DNA from: Bacillus sp. FJAT-27916
GTDB lineage: Bacteria > Bacillota > Bacilli > Bacillales > Pradoshiaceae
Assembly: GCF_001183965.1 (NCBI RefSeq)
Contig: NZ_LFZV01000001.1
Span: 1,123,515 to 1,187,514, forward strand
Length of the DNA stretch: 64,000 nt
Direction of reading: 5' to 3'
The notes beneath the pieces were generated by a model that worked only from the letters and a program-made list of their open reading frames with translations, had not been told where the DNA came from and ran no database searches. Positions 1 to 7,607 of this stretch are shown piece after piece. The position numbers and the translations under genes were made by a program. Positions within the stretch are counted from its first letter, which is position 1. Each line of letters starts with the position of its first letter.

Positions 1-15
1 CGTCAGAGAGATAAT

Positions 16-1350
16 GTGGAACATGAAGGGTATGACGAAGTGCGTAGCACTTTTCATGGTGAACAGAACAATCAAAATGGTGTAAATCTGTTTGAGAGAA
101 TCCTATCAAGGGATAATCTCAATCTTGCTTACCTTCAAGTTGTCAGAAATAAAGGAGTGGCTGGAGTCGATGGCATGACATGCGAACAGTTACTTCCGTA
201 CTTGAAGGAACATCGGGAGGAATTACTAGCGCAACTCCGAGATGGAACATATAAACCTTCTCCCGTCTTACGGGTAGAAATCCCGAAATCTAATGGAGGA
301 AAGCGTAAACTAGGTATTCCAACCGTCATCGACCGAATGCTTCAACAAGCTATCAATCAAGTCTTACAACCATTATTTGAACCGACCTTTTCGGATAATA
401 GCTTTGGGTTTCGTCCAAAACGTAGTGCTCATGATGCCATTAGAAGAGCACAGACGTACTACAAAGAAGGGTATAGATACGTAGTAGACATTGATATGAA
501 AGCTTATTTTGATACGGTGAATCATGACAAACTTATGTACTTTATCGAGAGAAAGGTAACGGATAAGCGTGTCCTACGACTGATTCGTTTATACCTTCAG
601 AGTGGCATCATGACAAATGGGCTGGTTGAGCGATCGGAGAAAGGAACACCGCAAGGTGGAAACCTATCCCCATTACTCAGTAATATCTATCTTAATGAAT
701 TTGACCAGCTTTTAGAGAAGCGCGGACACAAGTTTGTGCGTTACGCGGATGACTGTAACATCTACGTGAAGAGCCGACGTGCAGCGCAACGAGTGATGAA
801 CAAGGCCATTGACTATCTTGAAGGGACATTAAAGCTCACCGTTAATCGTGAAAAAAGTGCCGTAGGCAGTCCGTTGAAACGAAAGTTTCTGGGATTCTGT
901 CTGCTTACGACAAAAACGGGGGTCAAAATTCGTCCTCATAATAAGGTGAAAGTATCGGTAAAAGCAAAGCTGAAGAAAATCACAAAGCGTAACCGGGGAA
1001 GAAGCCTTGAAATCATTCTAAAGGAAATCCGTCAGCTTATGACTGGTTGGCTAAACTACTATGGTATTAGCGAAATGAAAGGGTTTATGAATGAATTGAA
1101 TGGATGGTTGAAGCGAAGAATCAGACAATATATCTGGAAACAATGGAAATATCCACGAACAAGAAGGAAAAATCTGATTCAATTGGGTATCGAAAAGCAA
1201 AAGGCTTATGAATGGTCGAACACTCGGAAGAGTTATTGGTGTATCTCCAAGAGTTACGTCCTTCATCGGTCCTTAACAGATAAAGAGCTGGCACGTCACG
1301 GATATGAAGACATATCTGTGAAATACCAGCTCATTCACTCAAGCTATTGA
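16..1350 (+). CDS. ltrA: Group IIC intron reverse transcriptase/maturase (outer intron)
   Basis: Intron-encoded protein that acts in splicing as a maturase and in mobility as a reverse transcriptase. RT motifs are intact: GIPTVIDR (about residue 100), the DID metal-binding pair (158-160), TPQGG (211-215) and the YADD catalytic box (243-246). The maturase domain follows (GWLNYYGI near 350). No HNH endonuclease domain is present, as is normal for IIC proteins of about 420-450 residues. The start is uncertain: the GTG at 16 is simply the first possible start, and the frame is open to the left edge, so the true start may lie further downstream, near the conserved NLFERILSRDNLN stretch, or outside the window. 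The gene looks intact even though the intron around it is interrupted downstream. Confidence 0.9.
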   Translation: MEHEGYDEVRSTFHGEQNNQNGVNLFERILSRDNLNLAYLQVVRNKGVAGVDGMTCEQLLPYLKEHREELLAQLRDGTYKPSPVLRVEIPKSNGGKRKLGIPTVIDRMLQQAINQVLQPLFEPTFSDNSFGFRPKRSAHDAIRRAQTYYKEGYRYVVDIDMKAYFDTVNHDKLMYFIERKVTDKRVLRLIRLYLQSGIMTNGLVERSEKGTPQGGNLSPLLSNIYLNEFDQLLEKRGHKFVRYADDCNIYVKSRRAAQRVMNKAIDYLEGTLKLTVNREKSAVGSPLKRKFLGFCLLTTKTGVKIRPHNKVKVSVKAKLKKITKRNRGRSLEIILKEIRQLMTGWLNYYGISEMKGFMNELNGWLKRRIRQYIWKQWKYPRTRRKNLIQLGIEKQKAYEWSNTRKSYWCISKSYVLHRSLTDKELARHGYEDISVKYQLIHSSY

Positions 1351-1383
1351 ACCGCCGTATACGGGTCCGTACGTACGGTGGTG
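1349..1383 (+). other. Domain V of outer group IIC intron
   Basis: A 35-nt catalytic hairpin overlapping the RT stop codon. The 5' arm GAACCGCCGTA pairs with TACGGTGGT at the 3' side around a tetraloop region (GGTCC). This is the IIC-type domain V. In uninterrupted introns it is followed at once by TGAGAGG and domain VI; here it is followed by GTGTG, the 5' end of another intron. Confidence 0.8.
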
Positions 1384-1897
1384 GTGTGCTGTGAAAGGCA
1401 CATCAGAGATGATGGAAGGTCCATCGATGGAGATTGAATCAGGCAAATCCATCAAACAACCCTAAGCTGCTGCAATAAAGAGTTGTGGTAGTAAGCGTCT
1501 AGGGAAAAGGTTGAAATAAATCAATCATGTGAGATATACAAAGATGAACGAAAGTGAACCGCTGAAGAAGTATCGATAACGTAAAACTTTGCCAAAACCT
1601 ATCCTTCACCACTAGATAGGGACAAGAGTAGAAGATGACCTGAAATGCTGGCTACTTGGCAAACGGTATTAAGGCGGCATGAGTGTATATTAGGCTCTGA
1701 TGTGAAACACAGGAACCTGCAACACGATGTTAAGTGAAAAGATACAAGCCACAGAAAGGCGAGATTGAAATAGCGAAGCGTGGTGCAGGGGCGGAGGTGC
1801 TCGTAGTAGCAATGAAGTTGTTGTAATGACAGCAGAGCGAAGGGGCACCGTCATTCAACTCGAAAACTGATAACAACTGTGAAAGCAGGAGGATTTG

Positions 1898-3136
1898 ATG
1901 AGAGAGAGTAAGCCATATAAAATCTCGAAGCAAGTTGTTTGGTCTGCCTACAAAAGGGTGAAAGCAAACAGAGGAAGTGCAGGGATTGATGGTCAAATTA
2001 TAGAAGAATTCGAAGAGAATCTTAAGGATAATCTCTATAAAATATGGAATCGAATGAGTTCAGGATGTTACTTCCCACCTCCGGTGAAGTTAGTTGAAAT
2101 ACCTAAGAAAACTGGAGGGAAACGGGGACTTGGTATCCCAACTGTCGAAGACAGAGTAGCGCAGATGGTAGTAAAGCTATATTTTGAACCGAAAGTAGAA
2201 CCTATATTTCATAAAGACTCTTACGGATACAGACCAAACAAATCGGCACTAGATGCAATAGGACAAGCAAGAAAAAGATGTTGGAAATATGACTACGTCA
2301 TAGAATTCGACATTAAGGGACTGTTTGATAATATTGATCATGAACTCTTAATGCGGGCAGTACAAAAGCATACAAATGAGCCGTGGATACTGATGTACAT
2401 AGAAAGATGGCTCAAAGCACCATTTCTTAACTCAGAAGGTCACAAGATTTACCGAAAGAGTGGAACACCGCAAGGTGGTGTCATTAGTCCTGTTCTTGCG
2501 AACTTATTTTTGCATTATGCATTTGATGTGTGGATGGTACGAACGAATCCTCACGCGCCATTTGAACGATACGCGGATGATGCCATTATTCACTGCAAGA
2601 CGGAATCAGAAGCAGAAGAGATATTAATCAAGCTGAGGCAACGAATGAAAGAATGCAAGCTTGAACTACATCCAGAGAAAACGAAGATTATCTACTGTAA
2701 AGATAAGGACAGGCAGAAAGAATACCAAGTCACTGAATTCGACTTTTTAGGATATACTTTTCGTAGAATTTTTATTAAAGACAGATTAGGAAGACTGCAA
2801 TTTAATTTTCTTCCTTCTGTAAGTAAAAAGTCTGCTAAAGCCTTTAGAGACAAAATCAAAGCAATGAAAATTCAGCGGTTTTCAGGTAGTCGAATTGAAA
2901 TTATAGCAGAAATGGTAAATCCAACAGTTAGAGGTTGGTTGAACTATTTCACAAAATATAACCCCTCAGCTGTGAAATACTCCATTGACTGCTTAAATCG
3001 TAGATTAGTCAAATGGGCAATGTGCAAATTTAAAAGGTTTAAAGGACATCGGGCTCGTGCAGAAAAATGGCTTAAAGAACTTGCGAAAAGAGAGCCCAAA
3101 ATGTTTTCACATTGGGCTCTTGGATGGATTCCTTAA
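1898..3136 (+). CDS. ltrA: Group II intron reverse transcriptase/maturase (inner intron)
   Basis: Reverse transcriptase-maturase of 412 residues. Visible motifs: GIPTVEDRVAQ (about 79-89), FDIKGLFDNIDH (137-148), GTPQGG (189-194) and YADD (225-228), followed by a maturase domain with GWLNYF (about 345) and a basic C-terminus. There is no HNH endonuclease domain. The start is the ATG at 1898, preceded by AGGAGG with 5-nt spacing; a TTG one codon upstream is less likely. The protein belongs to a different lineage from the outer intron's RT, resembling the endonuclease-lacking bacterial classes D and E; I cannot settle which. No frameshift or internal stop is present, so it may still be active. 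Confidence 0.9.
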   Translation: MRESKPYKISKQVVWSAYKRVKANRGSAGIDGQIIEEFEENLKDNLYKIWNRMSSGCYFPPPVKLVEIPKKTGGKRGLGIPTVEDRVAQMVVKLYFEPKVEPIFHKDSYGYRPNKSALDAIGQARKRCWKYDYVIEFDIKGLFDNIDHELLMRAVQKHTNEPWILMYIERWLKAPFLNSEGHKIYRKSGTPQGGVISPVLANLFLHYAFDVWMVRTNPHAPFERYADDAIIHCKTESEAEEILIKLRQRMKECKLELHPEKTKIIYCKDKDRQKEYQVTEFDFLGYTFRRIFIKDRLGRLQFNFLPSVSKKSAKAFRDKIKAMKIQRFSGSRIEIIAEMVNPTVRGWLNYFTKYNPSAVKYSIDCLNRRLVKWAMCKFKRFKGHRARAEKWLKELAKREPKMFSHWALGWIP

Positions 3137-3150
3137 TGGTTGAATGATAA

Positions 3151-3224
3151 GAGCCGTATGAATCGAGAGGTTCACGTACGGTTCTGTGAGAGTCTTTGGG
3201 TGAAATTCCCATTGGCTACTCGAC
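3151..3224 (+). other. Domains V and VI of inner group II intron
   Basis: Domain V is the hairpin 3151-3185: GAGCCGTATGAA pairs with TTCACGTACGGTTCT around a short loop. Domain VI follows (3186-3220) with a GTCTTTGGG / CCCATTGGC stem and an A-rich loop that would supply the branch point. The intron then ends around 3224 at CTACTCGAC. Confidence 0.75.
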
Positions 3225-3227
3225 GGA

Positions 3228-3266
3228 GAGGGGCGGAAATTCAAGTGAATTTCCCCTCTACTCGAT
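3228..3266 (+). other. Displaced domain VI and 3' end of outer group IIC intron
   Basis: Hairpin GAGGGG-cgg-AAATTC / GAATTT-CCCCTC (3228-3258) followed by TACTCGAT ending at 3266. This is the type of domain VI and 3' splice site expected right after the outer domain V, but it is separated from it by the inner intron. It is the key evidence that the two introns are nested rather than in tandem. Confidence 0.8.
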
Positions 3267-3555
3267 TTAATGGCCTGTCGAACTAGGGCTCTTTGCATTG
3301 ATTCTCAGGCGTTTATTGATTGGGACAGGCAAAGACCTTCCAAGAACATTTGCCGCCGTCTGAGAGGATATGAAACGCCTTAGACGACGAGTGCGCTGTA
3401 TGGAATCTATTGTTAGAATTGTGTCTCTCCTAAATGTTAAAAATTTTTGTAAATTCAGGGATATAACTTTTCCAAAATTGGTTTTTAAAGTAAAATAGGG
3501 AGTGGTATTGTAAACTATTGTCATATGCGGCTGCATAGGGGAGGGGAGCTAATAT

Positions 3556-3912
3556 ATGAAAAACAATGCGGTAATGCCATATATCATTATTATGGTTCTT
3601 GGTCTATCACTCGTCTTTTTCCTTTCAATCAAAGGCATTGGGGATGCAGATAAGATGGCAAAGGAAAAAGAAGGAAATGAGAAGACGGAAGAGACAGCAA
3701 ACAATGATAAGCCAGAAGATATTTATAAGAATCAATGTTTGAGCTGCCACGGTGGTAATTATGAAGGCGGCGCCGGTCCTGCTTTAATCGGAGTGAAGGA
3801 CAAGGAATTGATTAAAGACCGTATTGTTAATGGTAAGGGCATGATGCCTGGAGGACTCGTACCAGAGGATAAGGTCGATGAAATGGTTGAATTTATTGCC
3901 GGGCTGGAATAG
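3556..3912 (+). CDS. cccA: Cytochrome c550, membrane-anchored
   Basis: Small c-type cytochrome that carries electrons on the outer face of the cytoplasmic membrane. One N-terminal membrane segment (residues 7-25) serves as an uncleaved anchor, followed by a charged linker (30-54) and the haem domain. CLSCH at 61-65 is the covalent haem site with His65 as an axial ligand; Met96 or Met97 in GMMPGG is the second ligand. At 118 residues it matches CccA of Bacillus. ATG start with GGGGAGGGGAG upstream. In B. subtilis cccA follows sigA and precedes trmK; here the left neighbour is the nested intron pair, and a hydrolase-ABC operon separates it from trmK. I see nothing convincing in the 289 bases between the intron and this gene (3267-3555). 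Confidence 0.95.
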   Translation: MKNNAVMPYIIIMVLGLSLVFFLSIKGIGDADKMAKEKEGNEKTEETANNDKPEDIYKNQCLSCHGGNYEGGAGPALIGVKDKELIKDRIVNGKGMMPGGLVPEDKVDEMVEFIAGLE

Positions 3913-3946
3913 GACAGTCTGACGGTATAAAGGAACCAAGAAAAGA

Positions 3947-3979
3947 AGAGACATCCTGATGGATGTCTCTTTCTTTTTC
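3947..3979. terminator. Bidirectional Rho-independent terminator
   Basis: Perfect 10-bp stem AGAGACATCC / GGATGTCTCT with a 4-nt loop. A T-rich tail follows on the plus strand for cccA, and a TTCTTTTCTT tail on the minus strand for the convergent ABC operon. Confidence 0.9.
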
Positions 3980-3992
3980 AGTTCCATCGAAT

Positions 3993-4985
3993 TCAGCTGA
4001 ACATATCCTGCCGAGTGAACACGAGAAAGGCAATTAAGAGGGAGGCTAGTCCCCAAATGGCAAGGATCATAAGGGAGAAGTCGAGTGTAAGCCCCTCGAC
4101 CATTGGCAGGTTCCCGGATAGATAGTCCGTTAAGTCGAGATTGACACTGAAGATATATTTTGCACCGGCCCATGCACTCGCAAATCCCTTCAGAATAGCA
4201 CCGGCAATAAGAGCAGCAAACATGATACCCATCCCGATTGAGGTGTTTCGGACAAGAACGGATACCATAAAGCTGATGGTACCTGTAACTACGCCGACGA
4301 ACCAAGAAAGCCCGGCAGACATGAGGATATACTGCCATTGAGGCACCAGTTTGATGGATTCTGTTACTAATGTGCCATTTTCAATGGCAAAGCCGGTCGC
4401 AACAGGAACCTTTAATCCATCGAAATGAAAGAACAATCCTGCTAATAAGTAGGAGAGCCCGATTACGAGCAGGATGATAAGAGAGACGGAGAGTAAAAGG
4501 GTCACATACTTGCTCAAGAGAATTTTCCACCTCTTAATGGGACGGGTGAGAAGAATCTTAATTGTTCCGTCACTCCGTTCACCGCTGACAAGGTCAATCG
4601 CAATGATCATAACCAGAAGGGGGATAAACATCGCAATGCCTTCATTTAAGAATTCGCGTACAAATGTCGGGGCTCCAGGTGAGTTGGGATTGATGTCATG
4701 GTCAAGATAATATTGCTGCTGATCAATCATGACCGTAAGCTGATTCTTCCACTCTTCCGGGATTCCGCTGCTTTGAAGCCGATTTTGGCTGTCAACAATA
4801 CTCTGCTGAAGGACAACCCGCCAATCATCCGTGCCCAGCCTCTTCTCTCGCTGTTTCATTTGTGCATCTTGTGCATAGATGAAGATTGGAATAAGGACAA
4901 GCAGTATGAGAATGATGGCTGCCAGCCGCTTTTTTCTGTATAGCTTTTCCATTTCATTGAGAAGAAGCTTTGCAAATTCAATCAT
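3993..4985 (-). CDS. ABC-2 type transporter permease
   Basis: Integral membrane subunit of an ABC exporter, 330 residues. The N-terminus is a short basic cytoplasmic stretch, a membrane segment at about 20-37, then an extracellular domain (about 40-110) before a cluster of five further hydrophobic segments (about 113-130, 158-185, 218-245, 248-275, 303-322). The motif SGERSDGTIKILLTRPI in the first cytoplasmic loop is typical of ABC-2 permeases of the NatB/BcrB kind. The start overlaps the stop of the ATPase gene by 4 nt (ATGA), so the two are translationally coupled. The substrate cannot be told from sequence; related systems export peptides, antibiotics or ions. Confidence 0.85.
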   Translation of the reverse strand: MIEFAKLLLNEMEKLYRKKRLAAIILILLVLIPIFIYAQDAQMKQREKRLGTDDWRVVLQQSIVDSQNRLQSSGIPEEWKNQLTVMIDQQQYYLDHDINPNSPGAPTFVREFLNEGIAMFIPLLVMIIAIDLVSGERSDGTIKILLTRPIKRWKILLSKYVTLLLSVSLIILLVIGLSYLLAGLFFHFDGLKVPVATGFAIENGTLVTESIKLVPQWQYILMSAGLSWFVGVVTGTISFMVSVLVRNTSIGMGIMFAALIAGAILKGFASAWAGAKYIFSVNLDLTDYLSGNLPMVEGLTLDFSLMILAIWGLASLLIAFLVFTRQDMFS

Positions 4986-5896
4986 GCTTGTTCCTCCTTC
5001 GTCAAATCCATGAATAATTCTTCAAGTGTAAGCGGCTTTTCCTGAACAGTATGAACGTCTATCCCGCCTTCGACCAATCGGCGTGTGCACTGGCTGACAT
5101 TCATAGAGGGGATTGTACAGAGTATACGGTCCTCTTTTCTGACGGCATCCTGAACCACATTCATTTGCTTCAAGAGGGATAGTGCCTCCTCAACCGGGGA
5201 AACCTTCCATTCAATGCGGTCGCTTGATGTGCCGAGGAGTTCCCTTACCTCTGCCACGGTGATCATTCTTCCTTTATTGATGATGGCTACCCGGTCACAC
5301 ATGAGCTGAATCTCACTTAATAGATGGCTGGAGATGAATACGCTGATGCGCTGCTCAACAACGAGATTTCTAACGAAGGTGCGCAGCTCCCTAATGCCGG
5401 ATGGGTCAAGACCATTTGTTGGTTCATCAAGAATCAACAGTCTGGGATTGCCAAGAAGTGCTTGAGCAATTCCGAGCCTTTGCTTCATTCCGAGAGAATA
5501 TGTTTTCACTTTTTCATGGATTCGCTTTTCTAATTGGACTTGCTTGACGATTTCATGAATCCGTTCATCTGTAATATCCCCAAGCATCCGCGCAAATTGC
5601 TTCAGGTTTTCCCAACCAGTTAAATACCCATACAGCTCAGGGTTCTCTACGATGGAGCCGACTTGGCGCATGGCCTTTTTGAAGGAAGTGCGTACATTAT
5701 GTCCGCCAATGCTGATTGTTCCGCTGCTTGGCTGAATGAGACCAACAAGCATCCGAATGGTCGTTGTTTTTCCAGCTCCATTTGGTCCAAGAAAGCCGAA
5801 TATCTCACCTGGCTTGACGGAAAAACTCACATCATCTACTAATTTCTTTCCCTTTATCTCCTTTGTCAGGTGTTCTACATTCAATACGGGCTCCAT
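4982..5896 (-). CDS. ABC transporter ATP-binding protein (BcrA/NatA-like)
   Basis: ATPase subunit of the exporter, 304 residues. Walker A GPNGAGKT (37-44), Q-loop region near 82-88, signature YSLGMKQR (133-140), Walker B LLILDEP (153-159) and switch His191 are all present. The C-terminal 80 residues form the accessory domain common in BcrA-like ATPases. It overlaps the permease gene by 4 nt and starts 4 nt after the GDSL hydrolase stop, so all three genes form one minus-strand operon. One ATPase and one permease suggest a homodimer of each in the complex. Confidence 0.9.
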   Translation of the reverse strand: MEPVLNVEHLTKEIKGKKLVDDVSFSVKPGEIFGFLGPNGAGKTTTIRMLVGLIQPSSGTISIGGHNVRTSFKKAMRQVGSIVENPELYGYLTGWENLKQFARMLGDITDERIHEIVKQVQLEKRIHEKVKTYSLGMKQRLGIAQALLGNPRLLILDEPTNGLDPSGIRELRTFVRNLVVEQRISVFISSHLLSEIQLMCDRVAIINKGRMITVAEVRELLGTSSDRIEWKVSPVEEALSLLKQMNVVQDAVRKEDRILCTIPSMNVSQCTRRLVEGGIDVHTVQEKPLTLEELFMDLTKEEQA

Positions 5897-5900
5897 GTCT

Positions 5901-6710
5901 TTACTCCTCTCTCAATTGCTGTTGGCTCACGATGGCTTGCGTCAGCCGTTCGGCAATGGCTTCATAGCCTTTTGCGTTCGGGTGGAAGTGATCAGTATAA
6001 AGGAATTCCTTCACTTGACCTTGAAATAAATCAAAGACAGGAATAATGACCAAGTTCTTATATTCGGAGGCGAGCCTTTGCAGCTGGTAATTCCAATCAA
6101 TGACGAATTGAGAGGTATCACCGAGAATCGTTAAATCCTCAAAAGGGTTATATAGGCTGATCCAATAGATAGGAGCGTCTTCATTCTCCTTCCGCAGCTC
6201 CTCCAAGATTTGTCGGCTGTTGGCTTCGAAGGTCTCTGTATCTGGTTCATAGGCGGCTAAATTCTCAGCCGTCAATCCTTCTACCCCGGGGAATAAGTCA
6301 TTGCCTCCAATCGTCATGACGATAACATCAGCTTTCGACACAGCATGCTTGGCTCCAGATGTTTTTAGGAGAGAAGCCAAGTCGGCTGTTTTTGCTCCGG
6401 TTACCGACAAATTGGCAAGTGAAATATCTTGGCCATATTCATCTTTCAATATATGGGTTAGTCGTTTTACATATCCTTCACCAGAATCATCTCCAATTCC
6501 GCGGGTAAGCGAATCGCCAAGGGCCACGATGGAGAGCTTGCCGTCATCTTCCGTCTTTTCATGGGCTTCCTCTTCTTTCTCGTAATTTGCATTGTCCAGT
6601 CCATTTGGCTTTAAAACGGCTGAGGCCGCCTGAAGAAAACCAATAAGGAGGAGAACAGAGACAATGAGCCCTGTGGTCAGCAGGAAAACAGACATCCACC
6701 ATTTCTTCAT
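5901..6710 (-). CDS. Membrane-anchored SGNH/GDSL-family hydrolase
   Basis: Esterase/lipase-fold protein of 269 residues, probably acting outside the cell. A hydrophobic N-terminal segment (6-28) is a signal anchor, followed by a charged linker (40-58). SGNH residues are visible: GDSL with Ser67 (64-71), Gly105 in SVTGAKT, Asn137 in GGND, and Asp240/His243 in DHFHP. It resembles the lysophospholipase L1/YpmR group; the true substrate is unknown. It heads the operon with the ABC exporter. RBS AGAAGGTG lies 7 nt before the ATG. I saw no strong promoter in front of it. Confidence 0.85.
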   Translation of the reverse strand: MKKWWMSVFLLTTGLIVSVLLLIGFLQAASAVLKPNGLDNANYEKEEEAHEKTEDDGKLSIVALGDSLTRGIGDDSGEGYVKRLTHILKDEYGQDISLANLSVTGAKTADLASLLKTSGAKHAVSKADVIVMTIGGNDLFPGVEGLTAENLAAYEPDTETFEANSRQILEELRKENEDAPIYWISLYNPFEDLTILGDTSQFVIDWNYQLQRLASEYKNLVIIPVFDLFQGQVKEFLYTDHFHPNAKGYEAIAERLTQAIVSQQQLREE

Positions 6711-6831
6711 CTATAACACCTTCTTTAAGATTTGATGATGCTTCATTCTACTCTTAGTTTAAACGTGTCTACTATTATTAAACCAAAATTTTCCGTATGA
6801 GTGAATCGGATGAACTGGGAAGGAAAGACCT

Positions 6832-6860
6832 TTGCATTCATAGGAGACTTTTCTTATACT
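6832..6860 (+). promoter_or_regulatory. Sigma-A promoter of trmK-nif3
   Basis: TTGCAT (6832-6837) and TATACT (6855-6860) separated by exactly 17 nt, about 36 nt before the trmK start. Close to the vegetative consensus. Confidence 0.75.
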
Positions 6861-6896
6861 AAAGAAATCAATGATACATAGAGTGGAGCATAAAAG

Positions 6897-7607
6897 ATGA
6901 ATGTAGATAAATTATCAAAAAGACTTGAACGAGTATCAACATATATTCCTGGCGGTGCGATCTTGGCAGACATCGGGTCTGATCATGCTTATTTGCCTTG
7001 TTACGCAATTAAAGAGGGCATTGCTTCTCAGGCCATTGCAGGAGAGGTAGTAGAAGGGCCTTTTCAATCAGCGGTCGCTCAGGTAAAAGAATCAGGTTTA
7101 GAGAAGCAAATCGCCGTTCGTAAGGGGAATGGCCTTGAAGTGCTAACCGTAGGTGAAGCAAGCGCCATTACCATCTGCGGAATGGGCGGCTCCTTGATTA
7201 CCCGTATTTTGGATGAAGGAAAGGAAAAGTTCTCAGGTAAGGAACGTCTTATCCTACAGCCGAATATTGGGTCACAATTTATTCGTGAATGGTTGATGCA
7301 TGAGGGCTGGGAATTGATTGCCGAAGAGATTCTTGAGGAAGACGGCAAGATTTATGAGATTTTGGTCGCTGAAAAAGGAGAACCCAAGAAGCCGTATAAT
7401 AATCAGAATACAGAGGCAGCACTTCTCATGGGACCATATTTGCTTAAAGGGCAGAATGATGTATTTAAGAAGAAATGGAACCAGGAATTGACGCACTGGC
7501 GCAGAATTATCAAACAGGTCGAAGCAAGTGGGAATGAGCGCTCGATGGAGAAGAAAGAAGAGCTTTCCCGCTTGGTTGAAATCGTGGAGGAGGCACTTGA
7601 ACGATGA
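6897..7607 (+). CDS. trmK: tRNA (adenine(22)-N1)-methyltransferase TrmK
   Basis: SAM-dependent enzyme that methylates N1 of adenine 22 in the tRNA D-loop. 236 residues, the usual family length. The Rossmann motif I ADIGSDHAYLPCY lies near residues 25-37 and ICGMGG near 91-96. The C-terminal third (about 160-236) is predominantly charged and helical, as in TrmK of B. subtilis (YqfN). The ATG has GGAG 8 nt upstream. The stop overlaps the next start (ATGA at 7604), a coupling with the Nif3-family gene that is conserved in Bacillus. Confidence 0.95.
   Translation: MNVDKLSKRLERVSTYIPGGAILADIGSDHAYLPCYAIKEGIASQAIAGEVVEGPFQSAVAQVKESGLEKQIAVRKGNGLEVLTVGEASAITICGMGGSLITRILDEGKEKFSGKERLILQPNIGSQFIREWLMHEGWELIAEEILEEDGKIYEILVAEKGEPKKPYNNQNTEAALLMGPYLLKGQNDVFKKKWNQELTHWRRIIKQVEASGNERSMEKKEELSRLVEIVEEALER

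Larger units (their letters stand above)
1384..3224 (+). mobile_element. Inner group II intron nested in the outer intron
   Basis: A full-length group II intron of about 1.84 kb. It begins with the consensus GTGTG (1384-1388), has about 510 nt of structured 5' RNA (domains I-III and part of IV), an RT gene in domain IV, a domain V (3151-3185) and a domain VI ending near CTACTCGAC (3224). It sits exactly at the end of domain V of the outer intron. Removing it joins GGTGGTG to GGAGAGGGGCGG, which closely restores the outer intron's usual domain V-VI linker (TGAGAGG in relatives). The exact 3' boundary could shift by a few bases. The RT differs strongly from the outer one, so this is not a tandem copy of the same element. 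Confidence 0.85.
1..3266 (+). mobile_element. Outer group IIC intron, 5' end outside window, interrupted by a second intron
   Basis: The window opens inside a group II intron. Its reverse transcriptase gene fills most of the left part, followed by a 35-nt domain V (1349-1383). The expected domain VI does not follow directly. It appears at 3228-3258, after a complete second intron, and ends in CTACTCGAT at 3266, the usual 3' end of IIC introns. The 3' exon therefore starts near 3267. Domains I-III and the 5' splice site lie to the left of the window. IIC introns usually insert just after a terminator hairpin; the 5' exon that would show this is not visible. The downstream neighbour is cccA, so the insertion lies in an intergenic stretch. 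The class call rests on the RT type, the domain V sequence and the 3' end. Confidence 0.85.

Noticed and set aside
1384-3224. Two introns in simple tandem
   Set aside because: A tandem arrangement needs a domain VI and 3' end directly after the first domain V. These are absent there and appear only after the second intron.
3267-3536. 89-codon minus-strand frame between the intron and cccA
   Set aside because: No RBS, no recognisable family, and low-complexity composition; likely non-coding leader DNA.
3784-4338. 184-codon minus-strand frame across cccA and the permease end
   Set aside because: It overlaps the well-supported cytochrome and permease genes in another frame and its sequence has no regular protein features.
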